Assembly: GCF_903970965.1 (NCBI RefSeq)
Contig: NZ_CAJCKW010000002.1
Coordinates: forward strand, 1 to 64,000
Length of the DNA stretch: 64,000 bases
Reading direction: 5' to 3'
Origin: Aureimonas sp. ME7
Lineage (GTDB): Bacteria > Pseudomonadota > Alphaproteobacteria > Rhizobiales > Rhizobiaceae
Of the stretch, positions 17,473-27,624 are shown piece after piece; position 1 is the first letter of the stretch, and each line of letters opens with the position of its first letter. The position numbers were made by a program, and so were the translations under genes. Below the pieces are notes generated by a model. It was not told the DNA's origin, ran no database searches, and worked only from the letters and a program-made list of their open reading frames with translations.

Positions 17473-17927
17473 CCGACGGCCGCCTTCGGATAGACTTCCG
17501 CCGCGCGCTGTTCGAAGGCGGTGGCGAAGCGCCGAAACGCATATTCGAACATCGACCCCATCAGAATCCCAAGCGTTCGGCTCTTGAACTCGTAGTCGAT
17601 GTAGAACCGAACTTCGCACCCTTGCGGGTTCGGATCGAAATTCCAGCGATTCTCCAGGTATCGAAACGGGCCATCGACATATTTCACGTCGATCTCACGC
17701 TGCTCCGGCTTCAGCAGGACCTGCGAGGCGAATGTTTCACGGATCAACTTGTAGGCCACCGTCATGTCGGCGATCAAAAGCGTCTTGCCATCCTTCTCGC
17801 GGCGCGAGCGAACGACGAGGTTCTGGCAAAGGGGAAGAAATTCCGGGTAGCGTTCCACGTCCGCCACCAGTTGGAACATCTCGTCCGGCGTATGCCGGAC
17901 GATCCGCGCGTTTTCGAATTTCGGCAT
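17469..17927 (-). CDS. RatA/COQ10-type START-domain protein
   Basis: The 152-residue SRPBCC/START-fold protein belongs to the RatA/Coq10 group. Typical elements are RIVRHTPDEMFQLVADVERYP EFLPLC near the N-terminus (HTPDEMF and YPEFLPLC), and FKSRTLGILMGSMFEYAFR at the end. Mitochondrial Coq10 homologues bind ubiquinone; E. coli RatA was described as blocking ribosome subunit association. Which role applies here is not visible. It lies 3 bases after lipA, a common alphaproteobacterial pair, and ends by overlapping cinA. Confidence 0.88.
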   Translation of the reverse strand: MPKFENARIVRHTPDEMFQLVADVERYPEFLPLCQNLVVRSRREKDGKTLLIADMTVAYKLIRETFASQVLLKPEQREIDVKYVDGPFRYLENRWNFDPNPQGCEVRFYIDYEFKSRTLGILMGSMFEYAFRRFATAFEQRAAEVYPKAAVG

Positions 17928-17930
17928 ATG

Positions 17931-18899
17931 CTATGCGGCCGCGCGCGCCATACGCGCTGCCTTCAGCTTCTCGAAATCGTCTCCGGCATGATGCGACGAG
18001 CGCGTCAGCGGGCTTGAGGCCACGACCAGGAAGCCCTTGGTGTAACCGACCGTTTCGAACGAGCGGAACTCGTCGGGCGTCACATACCGGATCACGGGAT
18101 GATGCTTGCGGGTCGGCTGGAGATACTGGCCGATCGTCATGAAATCGACATCGGCCGAACGAAGGTCGTCCATGAGCTGGAGGATCTCGTGCCGCTCCTC
18201 GCCGAGCCCGACCATGATGCCGGACTTGGTGAAGATCGTCGGATCGAGTTCCTTGACCTGCTGAAGCAGACGGATGGAATGGAAATAGCGCGCGCCCGGG
18301 CGAACCGTCAGATAGTTCGAGGGCACGGTTTCGAGATTGTGGTTGAAAACGTCGGGGCGAGCCGCGACGACCTTCTCTAGCGCACCCGGCTTGCGAAGGA
18401 AGTCGGGCGTCAGGATCTCGATCGTCGTGGTGGGCGCCGCTGCGCGAATGGCGCGAATGGTTTCGACGAAATGCTGGGCCCCGCCGTCCGGCAGATCGTC
18501 CCGGTCCACGGAGGTGATGACGACATGGGACAGGCCCATGCTGGCGACCGCGCGGCCGACGCTGGCCGGCTCGTCGGGGTCGAGCGCATTGGGTCTTCCG
18601 GTTGCGACGTTGCAGAAGGCACAGGCCCTCGTGCAGATGCCGCCCATGATCATGAACGTCGCGTGCTTCTTTTCCCAACACCCGCCGATGTTGGGACAGC
18701 CCGCCTCCTCGCAAACCGTCACCAGACGGTTGGATTTGACGATTTCCCGCGTCTCGGCATAGCCGGCCGAAACGGGCGCTTTGACCCGGATCCAGTCCGG
18801 CTTGGGAAGAACTGCGGAATCGGGCTTGTGGGCCTTTTCCGGATGGCGAGGCCGAGGTTGCCCCTCGGCCTGCGATCGTCTGTCGAGAACGGTGACCAT
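17931..18899 (-). CDS. lipA: Lipoyl synthase LipA
   Basis: This radical SAM enzyme inserts two sulfurs into octanoyl groups on lipoyl domains. It is 322 residues long. The auxiliary cluster motif [12 protein letters not shown] (C-x4-C-x5-C) lies near residues 63-74 and the radical SAM motif CTRACAFC (C-x3-C-x2-C) near 89-96. The conserved C-terminal [14 protein letters not shown] is present. Its products include the lipoyl domains of PdhB and PdhC encoded upstream in the same direction, so the region groups pyruvate dehydrogenase with its cofactor maker. Confidence 0.97.
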   Translation of the reverse strand: MVTVLDRRSQAEGQPRPRHPEKAHKPDSAVLPKPDWIRVKAPVSAGYAETREIVKSNRLVTVCEEAGCPNIGGCWEKKHATFMIMGGICTRACAFCNVATGRPNALDPDEPASVGRAVASMGLSHVVITSVDRDDLPDGGAQHFVETIRAIRAAAPTTTIEILTPDFLRKPGALEKVVAARPDVFNHNLETVPSNYLTVRPGARYFHSIRLLQQVKELDPTIFTKSGIMVGLGEERHEILQLMDDLRSADVDFMTIGQYLQPTRKHHPVIRYVTPDEFRSFETVGYTKGFLVVASSPLTRSSHHAGDDFEKLKAARMARAAA

Positions 18900-18941
18900 G
18901 CGCCTTTACTTAGGAGAGGCCACCGCTGGTCGCAATCGAAT

Positions 18942-19196
18942 TCAGGCTCGACCGCGGATGGCACGCCAGAGGAAGATCAGGATGCAAGCGCCGACGATGG
19001 CGACGATGAACTGGACCAGATACGTCGGTGCCGTGATGACGCCGAGCAGCGAGAGGATGAAGTTCAGGAACAGGGCGCCGACGATGCCAAGGATGATGTT
19101 GGTCAGAAGGCCGATATTGGCCTTCATGATTTTCTCCGCGATCCACCCGGCTAGCCCACCGAGGATGATCGACATGATGATACCGACGCCGTTCAT
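18942..19196 (-). CDS. GlsB/YeaQ/YmgE-family small membrane protein
   Basis: The 84-residue, very hydrophobic protein has about three transmembrane helices (residues ~5-20, 28-52, 58-78) and the family's glycine-rich GGLAGWIAEKIMKAN motif. The family (transglycosylase-associated, DUF/GlsB) is often stress-induced in other bacteria; no biochemical role is established. AGGAG sits 7 bases before the ATG. The 119-base gap to lpdA shows no clear terminator and no GGAAC-type general stress promoter that I could recognise. Confidence 0.85.
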   Translation of the reverse strand: MNGVGIIMSIILGGLAGWIAEKIMKANIGLLTNIILGIVGALFLNFILSLLGVITAPTYLVQFIVAIVGACILIFLWRAIRGRA

Positions 19197-19315
19197 ACGA
19201 AACTCCTGTCCACCTGCGGCAAAAATGCGCGCTCAGGATCGTAAATGGGCCGGAAATCGGGCGGTCAAGGCCGACCAGGCGGCGAATATGCCGATCAGTC
19301 CAGCCTCGACGTGTC

Positions 19316-20767
19316 TCACATGTGGATAACCTTGCCGTAGGCGTCGAGAACGCTCTCATGCATCATCTCCGACAAGGTCGGATGGGGGAACACCGTATGC
19401 ATCAGGTCCTCCTCCGTCGTTTCCAGGCCCATGGCGATCACGAAGCCTTGAATCAGCTCGGTCACCTCGGCGCCGACCATATGCGCGCCCAGAAGCTCGC
19501 CGGTCTTGGCGTCGAAGACGGTCTTCACCATGCCTTCCGGCTCTCCCAGCGCGATCGCCTTGCCGTTGCCCACGAAGCGGAAGCGGCCGACCTTCACTTC
19601 ACGGCCGTTCTCCTTTGCCTTCGCCTCGGTCAGTCCGACGGAGGCGATCTGCGGCTGGCAATAGGTGCAGCCGGGGATCTGGCTGCGCTTCATCGGATGC
19701 GCGTCCAGGCCCTTGATCTTCTCGACGCAGATCGTGCCCTCGTGCTCGGCCTTGTGCGCCAGCATCGGCGCACCCGCGACGTCGCCGATCGCGTAAATGC
19801 CCTCGACGTTCGTCCGCCCGTACGCATCGATCTTGACGAGGCCGCGATCGATCTCGACGCCGACCCCTTCCAGGTTCAAACCCTCGGTGTTGCCCTGGAC
19901 ACCAACCGCAGAGATCAGTCGCTCAGCCTGGAGGACCTGCGTTTTGCCATCCTGCTCGACCGTCACCTCGACGCCGCCGGCGGACTTGGTCACCTTCGCG
20001 ACCTTGGCGTTCGAGAGGATCTTCATGCCCTGCTTCTCGAACTGCTTGCGCGCGACGGCCGCGATCTCGGCATCCTCCACCGGGAGAATCTGCGGCAGGA
20101 GTTCCACCACGGTGACCTCGGCCCCCATCGTCCGGTAGAACGAAGCGAACTCGATGCCGATCGCGCCCGAGCCCATGACGATCAGCGACTTGGGCATGGC
20201 CTGCGGCTTCATCGCCTCGAAATAGGTCCAGATCCGGTCGCCGTCCGCTTCGATGCCGGGCAAGACACGTGGGCGCGCACCGGTCGCGACGATGACGTGC
20301 TTCGCCTTGTAGGTGCCGTGCCCGAGAACGCCCTTGGGAACAGGGTTCTGAGGCTGAACGGCCGGCTTCGTCGGCTCGCCCACCTCGACCTCGACCGGAC
20401 CGCCCTTGCCCGCCTTGGTGACCTTCGCCTGGCCCCAGATCACATCGACCTTGTTCTTCTTCATCAGCATGGCGACGCCGCCGTTCAGCTGAGCGGAAAC
20501 CCCGCGCGAACGCTTCACCACGGCGCCGATGTCGAACTGCGGTTTCGCGATCTGCAGGCCGTAATTGTCGCCGTGCTCGGCGTAGTGGAACACTTCCGCA
20601 GAGCGAAGCAGCGCCTTGGTCGGGATGCAGCCCCAGTTCAGGCAGATGCCGCCCAGATGCTCGCGTTCTACCACCGCCGTCTTGAAGCCGAGCTGCGCGG
20701 CGCGGATCGCCGCGACATAGCCGCCGGGTCCGCCGCCGATGATCAGGATGTCGTAGGTATCGGCCAT
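19316..20767 (-). CDS. lpdA: Dihydrolipoyl dehydrogenase (E3)
   Basis: This FAD enzyme reoxidises dihydrolipoamide with NAD+ in the pyruvate dehydrogenase complex. It is 483 residues long. GGGPGG (11-16) binds FAD, the redox disulfide is in CLNWGCIPTK (C42/C47), a GSGAIGIEFA NAD-binding motif follows near 200, and HTVFPHPTLSE near the C-terminus carries the catalytic His-Glu pair. An Ala/Pro/Lys-rich insertion near residues 125-150 (VEVGEPTKPAVQPQNPVPKG) lengthens the FAD domain. It is transcribed with pdhC and an intervening SGNH hydrolase, so it is probably the PDH-dedicated E3. Confidence 0.96.
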   Translation of the reverse strand: MADTYDILIIGGGPGGYVAAIRAAQLGFKTAVVEREHLGGICLNWGCIPTKALLRSAEVFHYAEHGDNYGLQIAKPQFDIGAVVKRSRGVSAQLNGGVAMLMKKNKVDVIWGQAKVTKAGKGGPVEVEVGEPTKPAVQPQNPVPKGVLGHGTYKAKHVIVATGARPRVLPGIEADGDRIWTYFEAMKPQAMPKSLIVMGSGAIGIEFASFYRTMGAEVTVVELLPQILPVEDAEIAAVARKQFEKQGMKILSNAKVAKVTKSAGGVEVTVEQDGKTQVLQAERLISAVGVQGNTEGLNLEGVGVEIDRGLVKIDAYGRTNVEGIYAIGDVAGAPMLAHKAEHEGTICVEKIKGLDAHPMKRSQIPGCTYCQPQIASVGLTEAKAKENGREVKVGRFRFVGNGKAIALGEPEGMVKTVFDAKTGELLGAHMVGAEVTELIQGFVIAMGLETTEEDLMHTVFPHPTLSEMMHESVLDAYGKVIHM

Positions 20768-20825
20768 GATCGTCTTCCCGTGTTCGTTGCCGCTTCATCG
20801 GCGCCGGGGCGCCCGCTGCAGCTGT

Positions 20826-21461
20826 TCAATCTTGCTGAAGATGCCGCGCGATCGCTCGTCCCCAAGCGCGGGTGTTGGCCGCGTCGAGATCCACGCCGTC
20901 GAGCGGCGTCGCCTCGCAGAAATTCGATGCGGCGAAATGATCGCAACCGTGTTGGCTCGCAAGCTCTGCATAGAGTTGCGGAAGCCGGGCGACCTCACCA
21001 GCCGCGAAAGCCAGCCCGTCGCGGAAATCCGCGTTGTCCGACGTCGCGAGCCGCGGCGGCGAGACGAGCAGGATTTCGGGCGCGGCATAACCGAAGGTAG
21101 AGGGGAAACCTCGCACGATCTCGATCAACCGCTTCATTCCCCGCGCCGACTGCGAAGCATTTCCGCCGCCGGTATGCCGCTTGAAGTCGTTGGTCCCGAG
21201 CGCGAGGATGACGAGATCGAGCGGCTCATGCGAGGCGAGGACCGTCGGCAGTACGCGCGCGCCGTTTCGGTCCTGCCAGACCAACGTATCGTCGAAGGAC
21301 GTCGTCCGACCGTTCAGAGCTTCGACGATCACCCGTGCGCCCGCGCCAAGAGCCTCCTGCAACACGCTCGGCCACCGATCCTCGTAAGCGTGACGGCTCG
21401 GCCCGGCGGCATCGTACCCCCAAGTCAGGGAATCGCCGTAGCAGAGGATCGTCCGGACCAC
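20826..21461 (-). CDS. SGNH/GDSL-type hydrolase with His-to-Asp change at the catalytic DxxH position
   Basis: The 211-residue protein has the SGNH blocks: block I ILCYGDSLTWG with nucleophile S11, an oxyanion Gly region, and block III LALGTNDFK. Family members are esterases or arylesterases. Block V, normally DGVHLD or DGVHFD with the catalytic His, here reads DGVDLD (D188-D191). The expected His is therefore Asp (codon at 20889-20891), and the next His (H207) is 16 residues downstream. There is no signal peptide, so it is predicted to be cytoplasmic. It lies between pdhC (14-base gap) and lpdA (58-base gap). The substrate is unknown, and activity may be altered or lost. Confidence 0.85.
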   Translation of the reverse strand: MVRTILCYGDSLTWGYDAAGPSRHAYEDRWPSVLQEALGAGARVIVEALNGRTTSFDDTLVWQDRNGARVLPTVLASHEPLDLVILALGTNDFKRHTGGGNASQSARGMKRLIEIVRGFPSTFGYAAPEILLVSPPRLATSDNADFRDGLAFAAGEVARLPQLYAELASQHGCDHFAASNFCEATPLDGVDLDAANTRAWGRAIARHLQQD

Positions 21462-21475
21462 AGCCGAGCCCCGTC

Positions 21476-22879
21476 TCAGACCAGCATGCTCATCGGGTTT
21501 TCGATGAACCGCTTGAACGCGGAGATGAGTTCGGCCCCCAAAGCACCGTCCACCGCGCGGTGATCCGTCGACAACGTGACGGTCATGACAGTGGCGACGC
21601 TGACCGCGCCGTTCTTGACCACCGCCCGCTCCTCGCCAGCGCCGACAGCCAGAATGGTGGCGTGCGGCGGGTTGATGACGGCCGAGAAGTCTTTAATGCC
21701 GAACATGCCGAGATTGGAAACGGCCGTTGTGCCGCCCTGGTACTCTTCGGGCTTCAGCTTGCGGCCACGGGCCCGCTTGGCGAGGTCCTTCATCTCGTTG
21801 GAGATGGTGGACAGCGTCTTCTCGTCCGCACGGCGAATGATCGGGGTGATCAGGCCGCCTTCGATCGAGACGGCGACGCCGACATCGGCGTGGCGATGCT
21901 TGAGCATCGCGCTCTCGGTCCAGGAAACGTTGGCATCCGGCACCGCCACAAGCGCGCTCGCCATGGCCTTGATCACCATGTCGTTGACCGAAAGCTTGTA
22001 GGCGGGCCGCTCGCCCGCTTCGGTCTTCACCGTCGGCGCCGCGCCGTTGAGCTGCTTGCGCAACGCGAGGAGAGCATCGAGTTCGCAGTCGAGCGACAGA
22101 TAGAAATGCGGAACGGTCTGCTTGGACTCGACAAGGCGCTTGGCGATCGTGCGCCGCATGCCGTCGTGCGGGATCTTCTCAAAGGAGCCTTCGGCAAAGA
22201 GCCTGGTGATCGCGTCGTCGTTTGCAGGCTTCGGCGCGGCCGGGGCCGTCTCCGCCGACGCCGTCGGGGCCGGCGCTGCAGCATCGGTCGCCTGTGCCGC
22301 CGGTTTGGCGCCGCCCTTGGTAGCCGCCTCGACGTCCGCCTTCACGATACGCCCATGGGGCCCGCTGCCCTGAATCCCTGAAAGCTCGACACCTTGGTCC
22401 TTGGCGATACGACGCGCGAGGGGCGACGCGAAGACGCGAGAGCCCTTGTCGCTCGGCTCCGGCGCTTTCAATGCTTGCGAGCCCGTCCCGGTCGCCATCT
22501 CGGCGGGCCGCTCGTAGCCGCGCTGCGATGCGTCCTTGGCGTCGCTTTCGGTGCCCGTCACCGGCTGATCGGCCGCAACCGATGCCTTGGGCTCCGGGGT
22601 CGTCGCTTCTCCGGCCGTCGCCTTCGATGCGTCCTCGCCTTCGGCTGCCAGAACTGCGATCACAGCGTTGACCTTCACCCCTTCGGTGCCGGCGGGAACC
22701 ACGATCTTGGCGACCGTTCCCTCATCCACCGCCTCGACCTCCATGGTAGCCTTGTCGGTCTCGATCTCGGCGATCACGTCACCGGCGGAAACGCGATCCC
22801 CTTCCTTGACCAGCCACTTCGCAAGGTTGCCTTCTTCCATCGTCGGCGAAAGGGCCGGCATCGTGATGTTGATGGGCAT
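21476..22879 (-). CDS. pdhC: Pyruvate dehydrogenase E2 (dihydrolipoyl acetyltransferase)
   Basis: The 467-residue E2 transfers acetyl groups to CoA and forms the complex core. One lipoyl domain (1-~80) has the lipoylated Lys in [10 protein letters not shown]. An Ala/Thr-rich linker follows, then a peripheral-subunit-binding domain (ASPLARRIAKDQGVELSGIQ) and the catalytic domain ending with DHRAVDGALGA (catalytic His). The start is ATG 22879 (MPINITMPALS) with AGGAGAC upstream; the frame is open to 23119 but without coding character. A 273-base spacer separates it from pdhB, unusual for this operon. Confidence 0.96.
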   Translation of the reverse strand: MPINITMPALSPTMEEGNLAKWLVKEGDRVSAGDVIAEIETDKATMEVEAVDEGTVAKIVVPAGTEGVKVNAVIAVLAAEGEDASKATAGEATTPEPKASVAADQPVTGTESDAKDASQRGYERPAEMATGTGSQALKAPEPSDKGSRVFASPLARRIAKDQGVELSGIQGSGPHGRIVKADVEAATKGGAKPAAQATDAAAPAPTASAETAPAAPKPANDDAITRLFAEGSFEKIPHDGMRRTIAKRLVESKQTVPHFYLSLDCELDALLALRKQLNGAAPTVKTEAGERPAYKLSVNDMVIKAMASALVAVPDANVSWTESAMLKHRHADVGVAVSIEGGLITPIIRRADEKTLSTISNEMKDLAKRARGRKLKPEEYQGGTTAVSNLGMFGIKDFSAVINPPHATILAVGAGEERAVVKNGAVSVATVMTVTLSTDHRAVDGALGAELISAFKRFIENPMSMLV

Positions 22880-23152
22880 GGGCGGACGTCTCCTGGGTTG
22901 CCCTTCAGCCGGGCCTAGAACTTGCGACGAACGACGCGCTCTTAATCGGCGCGTCAAGCCATCCTGCAGAGATACCAAGCACCGGACCGAAAGCCGGTGC
23001 CGGCGCCGTCGATGATCATCGCGATCCGATATGAGCCGCAAAACCGCCCGCCGCCTCGACGGATGGCGCATCGCATCGGACCGGCCATACGCAGCGGACC
23101 GTCGAACGATCCGCCGCAAAACCTGAGCTCGGCAGCGAAGCCGCTGCCGGCG
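22880..23152 (-). other. Hairpin-rich spacer between pdhB and pdhC
   Basis: The spacer contains three good hairpins: CGGCAGCG/CGCTGCCG with a 4-base loop (23130-23149) just after the pdhB stop; GCACCGG/CCGGTGC (22979-23000); and GACGCGC/GCGCGTC (22933-22955), 54 bases before the pdhC start. No T-run directly follows the first. Short frames on the minus strand are Arg/Gly-rich and unlike proteins. It may hold an attenuator, an RNA-processing site, a small RNA or an internal promoter for pdhC. Confidence 0.5.
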
Positions 23153-24571
23153 TCAGCGGTAGCAGACGGCCTTGACGGCTTCGACCACTTCCTTGGCCGA
23201 AGGCAGCGCGAGCTTTTCCAAGTTGGCTGCATACGGCATGGGAACGTCCTTGCCGCAAATCTTGAGAACCGGCGCGTCGAGATAGTCGAACGCCTTTTCC
23301 ATGAGCTGCGATGCGATCTCCGAACCCACCGAGTTCTGCGGATAGCCTTCCTCGACGGTTACGCAGCGATTTGTCTTCTTCACCGATCGAACGATCGCGT
23401 CGACATCCATCGGGCGGATCGTGCGCAGGTCGAGAACCTCGGCGTCGATGCCCTCCTTGGCCAACTGCTCGGCGGCCGCGACCGCATAGGTCATGCCGAT
23501 GCCGAACGAGACGATCGTCACGTCCTTGCCCTTGCGGTGGATGCGAGCCTTGCCGATCGGAACGGTCCAGTCGTCCGTATCGGGAACCTCGAACGAATGA
23601 CCGTAGAGGATCTCGTTTTCGAGGAAGATCACCGGGTTCGGATCGCGGATCGCCGACTTCATCAAGCCTTTCGCATCCGCCGCCGTATAGGGCTGCACGA
23701 CCTTGAGGCCGGGAATGTGGCTGTACCAGGCGGCATAATCCTGGCTGTGCTGGGCCGCCACACGCGCCGCCGCGCCGTTCGGGCCGCGGAACACGATGGG
23801 GCAGCCCATCTGCCCACCCGCCATGTAAAGCGTCTTGGCGGCCGAGTTGATGATCTGATCGATCGCTTGCATGGCGAAGTTGAACGTCATGAATTCGACG
23901 ATCGGCCGCAGCCCGGCGAACGCCGCACCGACACCCAGACCCGCAAAACCGTGCTCGGTGATCGGCGTATCGACCACGCGGCGCGCGCCGAACTCGTCGA
24001 GAAGACCCTGGCTGATCTTGTAGGCGCCCTGATACTCGGCGACTTCTTCGCCCATCAGGAACACGCGCTCGTCGGCCCGCATCTCCTCGGCCATCGCCTC
24101 GCGAAGCGCCTCGCGAACCGTCTGGGTCTTCAGCTTGGCTCCGGCCGGGATCTCTTCGGCGTAGTCACCGTCCGCATCGTCGACCTTGGGATGCGACATG
24201 CCTTGAGCGGGCACCGGAGCCGGCGTCGACTTGTCGCCCTCGGCGGCATCGGGCTTCGCCTCGATCGGCGCTTGGCTCCCTGACGGCGCCGGTGCCTTCG
24301 CGGGCGTCGCCACGTCGTCGGCGCTCTCGCCCTCGCCGATCAGAACGGCGATCGGCGTGTTGACCTTCACGCCTTCCGTGCCGGCCTGGATCAGGATCTT
24401 ACCGATGCGACCCTCGTCGATCGCCTCGACTTCCATGGTGGCCTTGTCGGTCTCGATCTCGGCGATCACGTCGCCAGGCGACACGGTGTCGCCTTCCTGC
24501 TTGACCCACTTCGAAAGCGTGCCCTCTTCCATGGTCGGCGAAAGGGCAGGCATCAAGATTTCTGTCGGCAT
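23153..24571 (-). CDS. pdhB: Pyruvate dehydrogenase E1 beta subunit with N-terminal lipoyl domain
   Basis: The 472-residue E1-beta decarboxylates pyruvate with PdhA. Residues 1-~80 are a complete lipoyl domain ([15 protein letters not shown]), nearly identical in layout to the one in PdhC. An Ala/Pro linker follows, then the transketolase pyrimidine-binding and C-terminal domains ([40 protein letters not shown]). A lipoyl domain on E1-beta is typical of alphaproteobacteria. The start is ATG 24571 ([11 protein letters not shown]); the open frame upstream overlaps pdhA. It starts 10 bases after pdhA. Confidence 0.96.
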   Translation of the reverse strand: MPTEILMPALSPTMEEGTLSKWVKQEGDTVSPGDVIAEIETDKATMEVEAIDEGRIGKILIQAGTEGVKVNTPIAVLIGEGESADDVATPAKAPAPSGSQAPIEAKPDAAEGDKSTPAPVPAQGMSHPKVDDADGDYAEEIPAGAKLKTQTVREALREAMAEEMRADERVFLMGEEVAEYQGAYKISQGLLDEFGARRVVDTPITEHGFAGLGVGAAFAGLRPIVEFMTFNFAMQAIDQIINSAAKTLYMAGGQMGCPIVFRGPNGAAARVAAQHSQDYAAWYSHIPGLKVVQPYTAADAKGLMKSAIRDPNPVIFLENEILYGHSFEVPDTDDWTVPIGKARIHRKGKDVTIVSFGIGMTYAVAAAEQLAKEGIDAEVLDLRTIRPMDVDAIVRSVKKTNRCVTVEEGYPQNSVGSEIASQLMEKAFDYLDAPVLKICGKDVPMPYAANLEKLALPSAKEVVEAVKAVCYR

Positions 24572-24581
24572 GTCCTGCTCC

Positions 24582-25676
24582 TTACTCGGCTGCCTGCGGT
24601 ACGGCATCGGCGTAGATGTCGGTCCACAGCTCCGACACGTCGGGCTCAGGATCGTTCTGTGCGAATTCCGCAGCATCCGCCACGATGTCGCGCACCTCCT
24701 TGTCGATCGCCTTCAGATCGTCCTCCGAGGCGCCGTGCGTCTCGATCAGGCGCTGGCGAACCTGCTCGATCGGGTCCGATTCGGCGCGCATCTTCTGGAC
24801 TTCGTCGCGCGTCCGGTACTTCGCAGGGTCGGACATCGAGTGACCGCGATAGCGATAGGTCAGCATTTCGAGAATCATCGGACCCTCGCCGCTGCGGCAG
24901 TGCTCGAGCGCCAGATCGCCCGCCGCCTTCACGGCGCGGACATCCATGCCGTCCACCTGAATGCCGGGAATCTTGAAGGAAATGCCGCGATGGGCGAAGT
25001 TCGTTTCCGCCGAGGCGCGGTTCACCGATGTGCCCATGGCGTAGCGGTTGTTCTCGATGACGTAGACCACCGGGAGCTTCCACAGCGAGGCCATGTTGAA
25101 GCTCTCGTAGACCTGCCCCTGATTGGCGGCACCGTCCCCGAAATAGGTGATCGCGACCGAGCCGTTGCTCTGGTAGCGGTTTGCGAAGCCGAGACCGGTG
25201 CCGATCGAAACCTGCGCCCCGACGATGCCATGGCCTCCGTAGAAGTGCTTCTCCTTGGAGAACATGTGCATGGAGCCGCCCTTGCCCTTCGAGTAGCCGG
25301 AGCGGCGACCCGTGAGTTCGGCCATGACGCCGCGCGATTCCATTCCGGTCGCGAGCATGTGCCCGTGATCTCGGTAGCCCGTGACGACCTGATCGCCTTC
25401 CTTCATCGCTATCTGCATGCCAATGACGACCGCTTCTTGGCCGATGTAGAGGTGACAGAAGCCGCCGATGAAGCCCATACCGTAGAGCTGGCCGGCCTTT
25501 TCCTCGAAACGGCGGATCAGCAGCATTTCGCGATAGGCGCTCATCTCCTCATCGCGGCCGAAGGAGGCAGGCGCCGGCGGCGAGAATCGGTTCAGAGTCT
25601 GCTCGATGTTTGTGGTAGAACCGGCCTGCGAGGCCGATCCCGGCTCGCCAACGGTTTGCTTCTTACCAGCGGCCAT
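24582..25676 (-). CDS. pdhA: Pyruvate dehydrogenase E1 alpha subunit
   Basis: The 364-residue thiamine-diphosphate-binding subunit has the TPP motif from [17 protein letters not shown] to ENNRYAMGT, at about residues 180-215. [11 protein letters not shown] is the phosphorylation-loop region equivalent. A ~45-residue Ser/Ala/Pro-rich N-terminus precedes the fold. ATG 25676 (MAAGKKQTV) has GGGAG 6 bases upstream; another ATG at 25688 is less well placed. It is the first gene of pdhABC with a good promoter at 25730-25757. Confidence 0.96.
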   Translation of the reverse strand: MAAGKKQTVGEPGSASQAGSTTNIEQTLNRFSPPAPASFGRDEEMSAYREMLLIRRFEEKAGQLYGMGFIGGFCHLYIGQEAVVIGMQIAMKEGDQVVTGYRDHGHMLATGMESRGVMAELTGRRSGYSKGKGGSMHMFSKEKHFYGGHGIVGAQVSIGTGLGFANRYQSNGSVAITYFGDGAANQGQVYESFNMASLWKLPVVYVIENNRYAMGTSVNRASAETNFAHRGISFKIPGIQVDGMDVRAVKAAGDLALEHCRSGEGPMILEMLTYRYRGHSMSDPAKYRTRDEVQKMRAESDPIEQVRQRLIETHGASEDDLKAIDKEVRDIVADAAEFAQNDPEPDVSELWTDIYADAVPQAAE

Positions 25677-25729
25677 GAAGGCTCCCATACCCTGCAGCCC
25701 CGATATGAGAGAGGCTATCGATTTGTGGG

Positions 25730-25757
25730 AGTATAGTCGGACTTGGACACCGCGCAA
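25730..25757 (-). promoter_or_regulatory. Putative pdhA promoter
   Basis: On the minus strand TTGCGC (25757-25752) and TATACT (25735-25730) are separated by 16 bases, about 54 bases upstream of the pdhA ATG. The -10 matches the consensus at five of six positions. Confidence 0.55.
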
Positions 25758-25773
25758 GAAGCAGCAGTCGTCG

Positions 25774-25790
25774 TAACCTACGTCAGGTTA
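25774..25790. promoter_or_regulatory. Inverted repeat upstream of the pdhA promoter
   Basis: TAACCT (25774-25779) and AGGTTA (25785-25790) form an inverted repeat with a 5-base centre. It lies 17 bases upstream of the -35 box, where an activator or repressor of pdh could bind. No known regulator is recognised. Confidence 0.35.
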
Positions 25791-25827
25791 AACCAGTAAA
25801 ATTGCGCTTTGTTTAACTCACACATGG

Positions 25828-26154
25828 TTATTCCCGATCGCGGCTTCCTAGAAGGATCGTGACCTCGTCAGCGGTCGAGAGATTCAAGGATCCCCGGGAA
25901 CGCTCGTCAATCATATCGCGTTCGAGCGTTCCATCGCTGAGGAGCTCGACACGCTGTTCCAGCGCCTCGCGCTGAGAAACGAGTTCGTCATACACGGACG
26001 ACTTTTGCTGGAGCTCGGTCTGCAGTGCGGCGCCAGCCTCGATACCGTAGCGCCCGCTTTGAGCGTGCATGGCGAAATAGGCGAGACAGGGAAGCGTGAT
26101 CGCCGGGACGATCAGCGGCTGCAACCACGATTTCCGCTTTTGCTTCGTATGCAT
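25828..26154 (-). CDS. ftsB: FtsB/DivIC-family septum formation initiator
   Basis: The 108-residue bitopic protein has a basic N-terminus (MHTKQKRKSW), one transmembrane helix (~12-30), then a coiled coil (LQTELQQKSSVYDELVSQRE) and an acidic C-terminus with DMIDERSRGSLNLS. This architecture is that of FtsB/DivIC, which joins the FtsQLB divisome complex. ATG 26154 has GGAG 7 bases upstream; ATGs at 26166 and 26199 are possible but lack good sites. It lies between eno and pdhA, a standard alphaproteobacterial position. Confidence 0.88.
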   Translation of the reverse strand: MHTKQKRKSWLQPLIVPAITLPCLAYFAMHAQSGRYGIEAGAALQTELQQKSSVYDELVSQREALEQRVELLSDGTLERDMIDERSRGSLNLSTADEVTILLGSRDRE

Positions 26155-26222
26155 GTCGAACTCCATTCTTGGGTCCGACGATACTGTAGAGATGTTCACG
26201 CGCCGTTAAGGCTACCAAACGG

Positions 26223-26251
26223 CAAAAGCGAGGCGCCTTGCAGCGCCTCGC
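26223..26251 (-). terminator. Rho-independent terminator after eno
   Basis: GCGAGGCGC (26228-26236) and GCGCCTCGC (26243-26251) form a perfect 9-bp stem with a 6-base loop, followed on the minus strand by TTTTGCCG. It lies 22 bases beyond the eno stop and separates it from ftsB. Confidence 0.88.
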
Positions 26252-26272
26252 CTCCGATCAGATCAAACAGGT

Positions 26273-27619
<1,347 letters not shown>

Positions 27620-27624
27620 TCAGA

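Noticed and set aside
22954-23232. Small open frame on the minus strand across the pdhB end and the pdhB-pdhC spacer
   Set aside because: It overlaps the conserved PdhB C-terminus, is Arg/Gly-rich, and shows no recognisable protein feature.
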